A stretch of 64,000 nt of DNA from Clostridium algoriphilum. GTDB lineage: Bacteria; Bacillota; Clostridia; Clostridiales; Clostridiaceae. Shown piece by piece: positions 37,625-46,213 of the stretch. The stretch lies in NCBI RefSeq assembly GCF_020443705.1, contig NZ_JAIZZK010000004.1, positions 168,448-232,447 of the forward strand, in the 5' to 3' direction. How positions within the stretch are numbered: the stretch's first letter is position 1; each line of letters opens with the position of its first letter. The position numbers and the translations under genes are program-made. The notes under the pieces are model-generated. The model was not told where the DNA came from. It did not search any database and saw nothing but the letters and a program-made list of their open reading frames with translations.

Positions 37625-37944
37625 CATCCCCTATTTTTATTTAATTTAACTTAGTTGTAAATTTATTATCGCATGGGTTTGTAAATATTAAACGGTTTCA
37701 TAATTATTAAAAAGTTTCTTATAAGTTATTATCATCCCCTATTTTTATTTAATTTAACTTAGTTGTAAATTTATTATTGCATGGGTTTGTAAATATTAAA
37801 CGGTTTCATAATTATTAAAAAGTTCCTTATAAGTTATTACCATCTCCCATTTTTTATTTAATTTAATTGTAATTTTATTATCGCATGGATTTGTAAATAT
37901 TAAACGATTTCATATTTACTAAAAAACTTCCCATGAGTTATTTT
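37625..37944 (-). repeat. Three tandem 108-bp promoter repeats upstream of xylT
   Basis: Units begin at 37625, 37733 and 37841 with exact 108-bp spacing. The first two are nearly identical; the third is diverged and shorter. Each unit has a cre-like site, TGAAACCGTTTAAT on the minus strand (37687-37700, 37795-37808, and with one change 37899-37912), and a GCGATAAT/GCAATAAT segment that could be a -10. AACTTAGTT occurs in the first two (37648-37656, 37756-37764). The transporter may thus have up to three promoters, each under catabolite control. Confidence 0.85.
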
Positions 37945-38080
37945 AATAAATTTAGTATAACACATGAGAAAAACTTTTTCAAGGCGTTTTAAAAAGTCTG
38001 AAAAATTTCACGCACTATACTAAATATGATAGGGTTATTAGAAAATATTCAAATTTAATATTAACGTAGAAAAAATATAA

Positions 38081-38109
38081 TAATGGTGTATAATATTTAT
38101 ACACCATTA
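38081..38109 (+). repeat. Dyad upstream of the second ROK repressor
   Basis: TAATGGTGTATAA and TTATACACCATTA are perfect 13-bp arms around TAT, about 60 bp before the start codon. It takes the place of the palindrome at 34811 in the first copy, so the two repressors may answer to different regulators. Confidence 0.55.
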
Positions 38110-38124
38110 ATTAATAGTACAACC

Positions 38125-39354
38125 AATGTTATGATATAAGAGAAACTAGTGAAATGGGTGTTATAATATGAAAAATTTAAAAATTATAAATCAAGAAACA
38201 ATAAAGATAACAAATCAAAAAAAAATAATTCAATTGTTATACAGGGAAAAACAACTTACAAATCTAGTAATATCTAAAACCATTAAGGTAAGTATTCCAA
38301 CGGTTATAAGTAATGTTAGGGAACTTATAAAACAAGGATATTTAGATGAAACTGAGGTTGGGGAATCTTCTGGAGGAAGAAAACCCGTAATTGTTAGATT
38401 TTTACCAAATTGTAGATATTCTTTTGGGGTACTTATTACAAAAGAACAGGTTAGGATTATTATGACTGACCTAAATTTTAAGATAATAGTCCAAAAGATT
38501 ATTAATGTGACTGATAAGATAGATGATTTCAACAGTGTTATTTTAGAAATTAAAAAAGAAATTAATAATATTATTAGTACAAACAATATACCATTATATA
38601 AGATATTGGGAGTAGGTTTTTCTTTACCTGGTACGGTAAATGAAGAAAAGTTAGTTTTAAAGAATGCACCAAACTTGAAGTTGAAAAATATATGCTTTAA
38701 AAATTTTGAACGTGATTTTCCAGTCCCAATATTTATAGAAAATGAAGCTAATGCGTCGGCATATGCAGAAGCATTTATAAATTTTAATTATGTTAAAAGT
38801 AGTTTGGTTTTTATATCTATAACAGAAGGTATTGGTACGGGTATAATAATTACAGATAATGTTTATAAAGGTTACAATAAGCGTGCTGGAGAATTTGGCC
38901 ACATGACTATAATAAAAAACGGAAAACAATGTAATTGCGGTAAAAAAGGATGCTGGGAATTATATGCTTCTAAAAAAGCATTACTGGATGAATATAAAAA
39001 GGCATACAATATTAAAAATAACAGTTTAAAGGATTTTATGGAGATGTCAAAAACAGATAGTAAGGCAAAAGAAATATTAGATGCTTATTTAGAATTTTTA
39101 GCAGAAGGAATTAAAAATATAATATTGATATTAGATCCAGGATGTATAATTATAGATGGAGAAATATCCGATTATAAGAGTATTATTGAGACAGAATTAA
39201 AAGAAAAAATATTTAAGCAAAATGATTTCTATGATAAAAAAGAATGTAACGTATCGTTTTCTAATTTACAAGGGAATGCATCTATACTTGGAGCGGCATT
39301 CTTGCCAATGAGAAAATTCTTCTTTTTAAATGAAAGGGTAATTTAGTTATAATT
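38125..39354 (+). repeat. Direct repeat copy 2 (ROK repressor unit)
   Basis: Partner of 34830-36059. Upstream of AATGTTATGATAT and downstream of the stop codon the two copies are unrelated, so the duplication covers essentially one gene with its -10 and ribosome site. Confidence 0.9.
38168..39346 (+). CDS. ROK family transcriptional repressor (XylR type), copy 2
   Basis: 392 residues with the same architecture as copy 1: HTH, ROK domain and CNCGKKGCWE zinc motif all intact. The roughly 15 differences cluster near the C-terminus (for example LKEKIF for LIDKIF and RKFFFLNERVI for RKLFFLDEKVI) and leave the DNA-recognition helix unchanged, so both probably bind the same operators. No frameshift or stop is present, so the copy appears functional. 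It is divergent from the transporter, whose tandem promoter repeats lie just upstream, and is followed by its own terminator. Confidence 0.87.
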   Translation: MKNLKIINQETIKITNQKKIIQLLYREKQLTNLVISKTIKVSIPTVISNVRELIKQGYLDETEVGESSGGRKPVIVRFLPNCRYSFGVLITKEQVRIIMTDLNFKIIVQKIINVTDKIDDFNSVILEIKKEINNIISTNNIPLYKILGVGFSLPGTVNEEKLVLKNAPNLKLKNICFKNFERDFPVPIFIENEANASAYAEAFINFNYVKSSLVFISITEGIGTGIIITDNVYKGYNKRAGEFGHMTIIKNGKQCNCGKKGCWELYASKKALLDEYKKAYNIKNNSLKDFMEMSKTDSKAKEILDAYLEFLAEGIKNIILILDPGCIIIDGEISDYKSIIETELKEKIFKQNDFYDKKECNVSFSNLQGNASILGAAFLPMRKFFFLNERVI

Positions 39355-39403
39355 GTTCAATCATTTACAAGTTTCTATCAAAGGCTTATTCAAAAAAAGT
39401 AAA

Positions 39404-39442
39404 AAACTATTCTAACTCTAATGTTTAGAATAGTTTAATTTA
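39404..39442 (+). terminator. Terminator after the second ROK repressor
   Basis: AAACTATTCTAA pairs exactly with TTAGAATAGTTT (39425-39436) around a 9-nt loop; AATTTATT follows. Confidence 0.7.
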
Positions 39443-39564
39443 TTGAGCATCAACTTATTTAATTTAAAACATAGACTGATGGTAATTATAATGTCATAAC
39501 CACTTTTTTTACTAAAGGATTTAAACCTTCAGGAGTAGTGTCCGTTCTATAGGCAGCATTACAA

Positions 39565-40167
39565 TCAGGCTTTATTTTTATGCTTTGTATGCGACTTATT
39601 ATTTATTTTCTGAACTGAGTAACCGAATTTTCCCAAGGGTTTAGAGTTAACACTGAAATATTCACCATGAGAATAGGTAATGAGATCTGCTTTTTCAAAA
39701 TGTATCTTCCCATTAACATCTATTAAAGAATTGTCAACATGAGTATTTACAATTTCAGCTAAAAATAAATCGTGGCTACCTAAAGTTGTAATGCTTTTAA
39801 CTTTGCATTCGAGAGATATGAAGCACTCAGATATTATTGGGGCTGTAACATCTTTGCTGCTATCCATGGTAAAGTTCATTTCGTTAATTTTATCTATTAT
39901 CTTTCCAGAACGTACACCACAGTAATCAACTTCTCTAACCATTTTAGAATTCGGTAAATTTACTACAAAGTCACCACTTTCTTTTATATAATCATAGGAT
40001 AGTCTTTCAGGTTTTATGGCTACAGTAATCATTGGGGGTTTAGTACAAGCCGTGCCTATCCATCCCACCGTAAAAACATTTACTTTACCTTCTTTATTTT
40101 TTGAGGTAATTAATACTACTGGAACAGGATTTAACATTGCACTGCCTTTAAATATAGTCTTTGTCAT
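39565..40167 (-). CDS. Flavin reductase family protein (FMN-binding split barrel)
   Basis: 200 residues. NPVPVVLITSKNKEGKVNVFTVGWIG and SGDFVVNLPN mark the split-barrel flavin-binding fold of the flavoredoxin/HpaC-like group, with a CGVRSGK stretch typical of the anaerobe subgroup. Such proteins bind FMN and pass electrons from NAD(P)H or ferredoxin; the partner here is unknown. An AGAGGTG site precedes the ATG. It is monocistronic, and a 23-bp dyad overlaps the leader just upstream of the ribosome site. Confidence 0.85.
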   Translation of the reverse strand: MTKTIFKGSAMLNPVPVVLITSKNKEGKVNVFTVGWIGTACTKPPMITVAIKPERLSYDYIKESGDFVVNLPNSKMVREVDYCGVRSGKIIDKINEMNFTMDSSKDVTAPIISECFISLECKVKSITTLGSHDLFLAEIVNTHVDNSLIDVNGKIHFEKADLITYSHGEYFSVNSKPLGKFGYSVQKINNKSHTKHKNKA

Positions 40168-40188
40168 GTGTTTTCACCTCTATATTCT

Positions 40189-40211
40189 AGACATACATTA
40201 GTAGTATGTCT
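40189..40211 (-). promoter_or_regulatory. Candidate operator upstream of the flavin reductase gene
   Basis: AGACATAC and GTATGTCT are exact arms around 7 nt, only 22 bp before the start codon. The position fits a repressor site in the 5' leader; the regulator is unknown. Confidence 0.4.
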
Positions 40212-40425
40212 TTATTTTCTTATAACATTATTCATTATACAATACCTTAAAACATTTATAAAGTCGAAAATTTAAGCTGAAAAATGCTTTATATATTTAA
40301 GGGAAAATGTTATTATTATAAAAATAAAAGGAGCAATTAAGTTTTTACCATCCTGATCAGTAATAATTTCTAAGCAATATGGTATAATAATGTATATAAG
40401 AATGAATATAGGTATGGTGATAATT

Positions 40426-40788
40426 ATGACAATAGCAGGAAAAATGATTTATGGTGTTGGAAAATTAGTAGGAAATACCGCGGGATATGGTATCGAGATA
40501 ACGGGAAATGTTATATCTTCTATAGCGGAAAAAGCGGGTAGAGAAGAACTAGCGCAAATCAGCAAGAAGTATAGCAAAATAGTATCAAAGGTAGTGGGTA
40601 AAACCTCAAAAATAACAGCGGCCGTAACAGCTGTTGTAGTAGATAAAACTATTGATGTGGCTTTCAATACTGCAAAATATATTGCTCAAAATGCTGTAGA
40701 AACAAATGTACGTATTTATGGACAATCAGAGAAATTTTACGATGAAGATAAATATATAGAGGTGGAATATAAAGTTTTGGAGAAATAA
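40426..40788 (+). CDS. Hypothetical protein, glycine/alanine-rich helical
   Basis: 120 residues from the ATG at 40426, which has GGTATGGTG upstream; ATGs at 40390 and nearby lack a ribosome site. The sequence MTIAGKMIYGVGKLVGNTAGYGIEI and ITAAVTAVVVDKTIDVAFNTAKYIA suggests amphipathic or membrane-associated helices with many Gly and Ala. I recognise no family; distant resemblance to phage tape-measure or phasin-like helices is not significant. It is a single gene with a likely TATAAT at 40383-40388. Confidence 0.6.
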   Translation: MTIAGKMIYGVGKLVGNTAGYGIEITGNVISSIAEKAGREELAQISKKYSKIVSKVVGKTSKITAAVTAVVVDKTIDVAFNTAKYIAQNAVETNVRIYGQSEKFYDEDKYIEVEYKVLEK

Positions 40789-40850
40789 GGGTCCATATGT
40801 TAAAAAATATACTTTGATGCAACATTTTTTTAAAAGTTGACTAATATTAC

Positions 40851-40973
40851 TTTCCAAATATATCTTTTAGTGATATAATTTTTATTGAGAGTAAATATGA
40901 AATATGGCTATGAGAAATGAGAGCCACACTAAAAAGTCTATTAAGCAGTAGATTTATATAGTGTGGCTTTTTT
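40851..40973 (+). ncRNA. Candidate short leader/small RNA with intrinsic terminator
   Basis: A promoter (TTTCCA at 40851-40856, 17-nt spacer, TATAAT at 40874-40879) is followed after about 80 nt by a terminator stem, AGCCACACTA (40922-40931) with TAGTGTGGCT (40959-40968), then TTTTTT. Earlier in the RNA, TGGCT (40905-40909) can pair with AGCCA (40922-40926), which overlaps the left arm of the terminator. The two structures exclude each other, as in riboswitches and attenuators. The alpha/beta hydrolase starts 127 nt further on. No known family was recognised. Confidence 0.5.
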
Positions 40974-41099
40974 GTATTTAAGTGTTTTAATTGTTAGCGT
41001 AGTAACAGTGCTATATTTGTGATTATTTTTTAGAATAATAATTATAAAATTATAAAATAAAGAAATATCATGTACATATAAATAATAGGGGATGAAGTT

Positions 41100-42026
41100 A
41101 TGATATCGGAAAGTTTTACGTTTAAGCATAAGGGCAATTTAGATATATTCGTATACAAATGGCTACCTAATGAGAATATAGAAGTTAAGGGAGTAGTGCA
41201 GATAGCACATGGGATGGGAGAGACAGCATCTAGGTACGAAAGTTTTGCAACGTTTTTAACAGATAATGGGTTCGTAGTCTATGCTAATGATCACTTGGGT
41301 CATGGAAAAACTGCAGGTCAAATTGAAAAATTAGGAGACTTAGGCGAGGACGGATTTAATTCAATGGTTGAGGATATGCATGGACTAAATGAAATAATTA
41401 AAGCAGAAAATGTGGGCTCGCCTATATTTTTACTTGGTCATAGCATGGGATCTTTTTTAACTCAAAGATATATTTGTTTATATGGAAACGAATTAAATGG
41501 CGTTATACTTACAGGAACTTGCGGTAGGCGAGGAATTATTATTGATATAGGCAGAATAATAGCAAAAGTTGAGATTAAGAGAATTGGAAGATGCGCTAAA
41601 AGCATTCTACTAAATAAATTAATGTTTGGAAGGAATAACAATTCGTTTAATCAGAGTAGAACAGCCTTTGATTGGTTAAGTAGAGACAACAAGGAAATAG
41701 ACGAATTTGTAGATGACCCATACTGTGGGTCAATTTTTACAGCAGGATTTTTCTATGATTTTTTAGGTGGGCTGAAGGGCATAGAAAGCATGGCTGAAAT
41801 TAAAAATGTTCCTAAAAATTTACCTATATATATTTTTGCGGGAGACAAAGATCCTATAGGGAAAAATGGTGTGGGTGTTCTAAGGCTAGTTAAAACTTAT
41901 AATAAACAGGGAATTAAAGATTTAGTTTATAAAATTTATAAAGATGGGCGGCATGAGATGCTTCATGAAACTAATAAAGAGGAAGTATTTATGGATGTAG
42001 TGAAATGGATTAATATGCACATATAA
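41100..42026 (+). CDS. Alpha/beta hydrolase, monoacylglycerol-lipase-like (serine aminopeptidase S33 fold)
   Basis: 308 residues. HGMGETASRYESFATFL gives the oxyanion region, the nucleophile is the Ser of GHSMGS, the acid lies in AGDKDPIG and the His in GRHEMLHE, completing a catalytic triad. This matches lysophospholipase/monoacylglycerol-lipase type hydrolases (PldB-like) acting on lipid esters in the cytoplasm. No signal peptide is seen. A GGGGATG site precedes the ATG. It stands alone behind the candidate leader RNA at 40851. Confidence 0.88.
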   Translation: MISESFTFKHKGNLDIFVYKWLPNENIEVKGVVQIAHGMGETASRYESFATFLTDNGFVVYANDHLGHGKTAGQIEKLGDLGEDGFNSMVEDMHGLNEIIKAENVGSPIFLLGHSMGSFLTQRYICLYGNELNGVILTGTCGRRGIIIDIGRIIAKVEIKRIGRCAKSILLNKLMFGRNNNSFNQSRTAFDWLSRDNKEIDEFVDDPYCGSIFTAGFFYDFLGGLKGIESMAEIKNVPKNLPIYIFAGDKDPIGKNGVGVLRLVKTYNKQGIKDLVYKIYKDGRHEMLHETNKEEVFMDVVKWINMHI

Positions 42027-42056
42027 TCTAAGCGCATTTTCATGAATTATGATATA

Positions 42057-42248
42057 ACAAAAAGTATATATTGCTTGAAATGCTTTCACTTCACCAAGTA
42101 ATTCTATAAATTATTTTATTTACAACTACTAAAAAATACAAATTCGCTTGCGCTCAAACATGTATTTTTCTTGACGTATCTCAAAATAGAATAAATAAAG
42201 AATTACTAAGGCTTGTTCAAATATATTCTACGCAATATATACTTTTGT
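42057..42248. repeat. Dispersed palindromic repeat, copy A
   Basis: Terminal inverted arms AAAGTATATATTGC (42061-42074) and its complement (42232-42245) bound a 192-bp element. Inside, AGTAATTCT pairs with AGAATTACT and AAATACA with TGTATTT, so the whole element can fold as one long hairpin. Its left end resembles the left end of copy B and the right end of copy C, while its right end resembles the left end of copy C. It lies between convergent genes. Confidence 0.65.
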
Positions 42249-42319
42249 TAGCATAATCTATTAAAAAGGACTTTGTTCAAAATAGTGTGGATAAATTTTC
42301 TTAGTATATGCATAATAAT

Positions 42320-42445
42320 ATGAACTTTCTCCGGAAGCAACCTTGCACTGCGAGCTTTGCAATAAGAAGAGCAGAAACACTAGAATTCCTTAATGGAATT
42401 TCACGTTTCAAGCCCTTATTTCAAGTCACGCAGGAGAAAGTTCAT
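42320..42445. repeat. 126-bp structured inverted-repeat element
   Basis: ATGAACTTTCTCC (42320-42332) and its exact complement (42433-42445) enclose nested shorter stems: TTGCA/TGCAA, AATAAG/CTTATT, GAAAC/GTTTC and AATTCC/GGAATT. It lies 26 nt past the hydrogenase stop codon, in a 444-nt gene-free gap that it shares with copy A. It may terminate or stabilise the hydrogenase transcript, or be a non-autonomous mobile repeat. It is unlike the A/B/C family. Confidence 0.65.
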
Positions 42446-42470
42446 AGGTCTTCACTCTTATTATTTATTG

Positions 42471-44237
42471 TTACTTAGGGTCATATTTTTTCATCTTTTG
42501 ATATTTACGATCCACAAAATGAGTATGAAGTAGCTCATGAGCCTTTTCACTGTAAGGGGAACCTAAAAATTCACTATAAAGTTTTTGAATATAAGGATTT
42601 TCGTGAGATTTTCTTATAACTTTATTATCATCTTCTTTGTAAATAGCCTCTACTCTCTTTTGTAGTATATCAATATTACCGTAAATATATGGTTGGCCAC
42701 CGCCCCCAATACAACCACCTGGGCATGCCATGATTTCAATTATATGGTAGGTAGATTCACCACTTTTTATAGATTCAAGTAGCTTTCTGGCATTGCCTAG
42801 ACCACTGGTTACTGCTACATTTACATCCATATCTTTTATTTTAACGGTTGCTTTTTTAGAGCCTTCAAGCCCCCTAATGGAATGAAATTGTAATGCTGGA
42901 CCGGTTTCACCAGTAATCCACTCATAAGCAGTACGGACAGCGGCTTCTAGAACTCCGCCGGAGGCTCCAAATATAACGCCAGCTCCAGAGGATTCGCCCA
43001 TTGGATCGTCAAAATTATCATCTTCTAAAGAAGCAAAGTCGATACCGGCTTCTTTAATCATTTTCGCGAGTTCCCTAGTGGTTATTACAATGTCTACATC
43101 TCTTAAATCATCATGTTTTAGTTCATCCCTTGCAGCTTCATATTTCTTGGCAAGACAAGGCATGACAGATACTACTACTATTTTTTTAGGATCTATGTTC
43201 ATTTTTTCTGCAAAATATGTTTTAGCTATAACGCCAAACATTTCATGTGGTGATTTACAAGTAGATGGAATATCTAACATTTCAGGATAGTCATGTTCTA
43301 ACATATTTATCCAAGCAGGGCAGCAACTTGTGAGTATAGGCAATTTACCACCATGTTCAAGTCTATGTACAAATTCACTAGCTTCCTCCATTATAGTTAA
43401 GTCAGCAGCAAAGTCTGTATCAAAAACATAATCGAATCCTAGTGCACGTAGAGCTGATACCATCTTACCAGTTACTACGGTGCCAGGCTCTAAACCAAAT
43501 TCTTCTCCAAGAGCAGCTCTTATGGCTGGTGCAGTTTGTACTATCACCACTTTAGCTTTGTCGTCTATAGCATCCCAAACATTTGGAGTGAAATTTACTT
43601 CTGTTAAGGCTGCAGTTGGGCATACTGCAACACACTGACCACAGAAAGTACAGTTTGTTTCAGCTAAGGGTGAATTAAAAGCAGGAGCTACATTGGTTGA
43701 AAATCCTCTATTTATTCCAGACAAGACCCTGCAGGTTTGAACTTCATTACACATAGTTTCACACCTTCTACACAAAATACATTTATCTAGGTTTCTTATA
43801 ATAGAATAACTTGAATTGTCAGTTGGATAATGGGACATTTTGCCTTCATATCTAATTTCTCGAATATCCAGTTCTGCGGCTAGGGATTGGAGTTCACACT
43901 TACGATTTTTCTCACATAACAAGCATTCTTTAGGATGATTAGAAAGCAAAAGCTCTACTACTGTTCTACGTGCTTTTATGGCTCTAATGGAATTTGTTTT
44001 TATGACCATCCCATCACTTACAAGCGTTGAACAGGCAGGAGCTAAATTTCTACGTCCTTCCACCTCTACTACACATACTCTACATGAACCGGGATCGTTT
44101 ATAGTTCTGCCATCATGAAGCTTAAAGTAACATAAAGTTGGTATATGGATATTAAGGCTTTCGGCAGCTTTTAGAATAAAAGTACCTTGAGCTACTTCTA
44201 TTTTTCTGTTATTTATAGTTAAAGTTACTAAATTCAA
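42471..44237 (-). CDS. hydA: [FeFe] hydrogenase catalytic subunit (HydA/HndD type)
   Basis: 588 residues. An N-terminal 2Fe-2S domain (GSCRVCVVEV), a His-ligated cluster region (HPKECLLCEKNRKCELQ), a 2[4Fe-4S] ferredoxin domain (CILCRRCETMC, CTFCGQCVAVCP) and the H-cluster domain follow in order. All three H-cluster motifs are intact: TSCCPAW, MPCLAKKYEA and MACPGGCIGGGGQP. The enzyme makes or uses H2. The TTG at 44237 follows GAGGTGAT at good spacing; a GTG nine bases upstream overlaps the site. It is the last gene of the three-gene operon, so probably an electron-bifurcating or NAD(P)-linked complex. Confidence 0.95.
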   Translation of the reverse strand: MNLVTLTINNRKIEVAQGTFILKAAESLNIHIPTLCYFKLHDGRTINDPGSCRVCVVEVEGRRNLAPACSTLVSDGMVIKTNSIRAIKARRTVVELLLSNHPKECLLCEKNRKCELQSLAAELDIREIRYEGKMSHYPTDNSSYSIIRNLDKCILCRRCETMCNEVQTCRVLSGINRGFSTNVAPAFNSPLAETNCTFCGQCVAVCPTAALTEVNFTPNVWDAIDDKAKVVIVQTAPAIRAALGEEFGLEPGTVVTGKMVSALRALGFDYVFDTDFAADLTIMEEASEFVHRLEHGGKLPILTSCCPAWINMLEHDYPEMLDIPSTCKSPHEMFGVIAKTYFAEKMNIDPKKIVVVSVMPCLAKKYEAARDELKHDDLRDVDIVITTRELAKMIKEAGIDFASLEDDNFDDPMGESSGAGVIFGASGGVLEAAVRTAYEWITGETGPALQFHSIRGLEGSKKATVKIKDMDVNVAVTSGLGNARKLLESIKSGESTYHIIEIMACPGGCIGGGGQPYIYGNIDILQKRVEAIYKEDDNKVIRKSHENPYIQKLYSEFLGSPYSEKAHELLHTHFVDRKYQKMKKYDPK

Positions 44238-44258
44238 ATTTATCACCTCTCTTAAGTA

Positions 44259-46154
44259 TTACTTTCGTGTTATGGCGTCCACTGGGCACTCTTCATAACA
44301 TGAACCACATTTAATGCATCTATCCTTGTCAATAACATGTAGCTCTTTAACTTTTCCGCTAATGCAGGTAACGGGACAAATTTTAGCACAACGAGTACAA
44401 CCTATACATTTATCTGTAATTTCATACATTAATAAGTCTTTACATACTCCAGCAGGACAGTGTTTATCTTTTATATGAGCATTGAATTCCTCTTCAAAAT
44501 ACCTTAGATTACTTAGAATAGGATTTGGAGATGTTTGACCAAGACCACAAAGAGCAGTATCTTTTATAATTTGACCTAGCTCTTTTAAGTTAACTATATC
44601 TTGCTCTGTAGCCTTACCTTTTGTTATTTTGTCTATTAGTTCATACAATCTAGTATTTCCTATTCTACAAGGAGTACATTTACCACAAGATTCTTCTAAA
44701 GTAAATTGGAGATAGAATTTTGCAATATCTACCATGCAGTTATCTTCATCCATCACAATCATTCCACCAGAGCCCATCATTGACCCTATTGAAGTTAAAG
44801 ATTCATAGTCTATTGGGGTATCTAAAAGAGAAGCGGGAATGCATCCTCCAGAAGGTCCACCAGTTTGAACTGCTTTGAATTTACGTCCATTTTTAATGCC
44901 GCCACCAATATCGTATATGATTTCTCTTAAAGTAGTCCCCATTGGAACTTCAACTAAGCCAACATTATTGATTTTTCCTGCAAGAGCAAAAACTTTAGTA
45001 CCTTTAGATGTTTTTGTTCCTATAGAGCTGAACCATTCTACACCTTTATTTATAATGGCAGGTATGCATGCAAAGGTTTCTACATTATTGACACTGGTAG
45101 GTTTATCCCAAAGACCACTCTGGGCAGGGAATGGGGGCTTATTTGTGGGCTCTCCACGATACCCCTCAATGGAGTTTATAAGAGCAGTTTCTTCTCCACA
45201 AACAAATGCGCCAGCACCATATTTTAAGCTTATATTGAAACTAAAGCTAGTTCCTAAAATATTGTTACCCAAAACACCACACTCGCGTGCTTGATTAATA
45301 GCTATTTTAAGTCTATCAATGGCGAGTGGATACTCAGCTCTTATATATATATAACCTAGGGAGGCACCTATTGCGTATCCAGCAATGGCCATAGCTTCTA
45401 AAACACTATGAGGATCGCCCTCTAGTATGGAACGATCCATAAAAGCACCGGGGTCTCCTTCATCTGCATTACATATAATATATTTTTGATCGGCTTCATG
45501 TTTTTTAGCAAAAGACCATTTTGTGCCTGTAGGGAAACCACCACCACCACGTCCGCGAAGCCCAGAATCAGAGATTAGTTTAATAATATCATCTTGGGAC
45601 ATGGTAGTAATAACTTTGCCAAGAGCCATGTAACCTTCCTGCGCAATTGATTCTCTTATATCTTCAGGATTTATAAGACCACAGTTTCTAAGTGCAATTC
45701 TGTGCTGCTTTTTATAAAAAGACATTTCATCTTGTCTTTTAACCTTTTGTTTCAAAGTCGGTTCCTCGTATAATAACCGGTCTATTATATTACCTTTAAG
45801 TAAATGCTCTTGTACTATTTCATGCGTATCCTCTGGTTTTACTCCAATATAAAAGACATTATCAGGATCTATTTTTACTATAGGTCCTTTTTCACAAAAA
45901 CCAAAACAACCTGTTAGATGAGCATTTACTTCAAGGGACAAACCTGCCTCTTTTATCTTTGTGTTCAAGTTATCAATAATTAGTGCACTATCAGCAGAGT
46001 GGCAACCGGTTCCACCACAAACTAATATTTCACGGTTGCATCTAGTATGTTCCACGCTTAATTCTTGTTCATGAGAGAATTTTCGAAGTTTTAGTAATTG
46101 TGTAAAATCCTCATGAGCTTTTGTAAGATCCTTAAAATAATTGATTTTATTCAA
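44259..46154 (-). CDS. hydB: NuoF-like flavin subunit of the hydrogenase complex (HydB/HndC)
   Basis: 631 residues. An N-terminal thioredoxin-like 2Fe-2S domain (CGGTGCHSADSAL, HLTGCFGFCEKGP) is followed by a NuoF-type FMN/NADH domain (GRGGGGFPTGTKWSF, ICNADEGDPGAFMDR, GAGAYVCGEET-like GAGAFVCGEETAL), a 4Fe-4S site (ESCGKCTPCRIG) and a C-terminal 2[4Fe-4S] ferredoxin domain (CIGCTRCAKICPV, CIKCGSCYEECPV). It oxidises or reduces NAD(P)H and passes electrons to the catalytic subunit. The TTG start has AGGAGGAT. Just 21 nt separate its stop from hydA. Confidence 0.95.
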   Translation of the reverse strand: MNKINYFKDLTKAHEDFTQLLKLRKFSHEQELSVEHTRCNREILVCGGTGCHSADSALIIDNLNTKIKEAGLSLEVNAHLTGCFGFCEKGPIVKIDPDNVFYIGVKPEDTHEIVQEHLLKGNIIDRLLYEEPTLKQKVKRQDEMSFYKKQHRIALRNCGLINPEDIRESIAQEGYMALGKVITTMSQDDIIKLISDSGLRGRGGGGFPTGTKWSFAKKHEADQKYIICNADEGDPGAFMDRSILEGDPHSVLEAMAIAGYAIGASLGYIYIRAEYPLAIDRLKIAINQARECGVLGNNILGTSFSFNISLKYGAGAFVCGEETALINSIEGYRGEPTNKPPFPAQSGLWDKPTSVNNVETFACIPAIINKGVEWFSSIGTKTSKGTKVFALAGKINNVGLVEVPMGTTLREIIYDIGGGIKNGRKFKAVQTGGPSGGCIPASLLDTPIDYESLTSIGSMMGSGGMIVMDEDNCMVDIAKFYLQFTLEESCGKCTPCRIGNTRLYELIDKITKGKATEQDIVNLKELGQIIKDTALCGLGQTSPNPILSNLRYFEEEFNAHIKDKHCPAGVCKDLLMYEITDKCIGCTRCAKICPVTCISGKVKELHVIDKDRCIKCGSCYEECPVDAITRK

Positions 46155-46213
46155 GGTTAAATCCTCCTCGCTATTTCTTAGGTAGATAAGAATTATTAAT
46201 TAATATCTACCTC

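Noticed and set aside
37625..37944. Tandem repeats considered as a CRISPR array
   Set aside because: The units are 108 bp with the whole unit conserved; there are no short repeats with unique spacers and no cas genes.
34873..39346. ROK genes as sugar kinases (glucokinase) rather than repressors
   Set aside because: Both have an N-terminal helix-turn-helix and are 392 residues long, the size of the regulator subgroup, and lie beside a pentose operon that already has xylulokinase.
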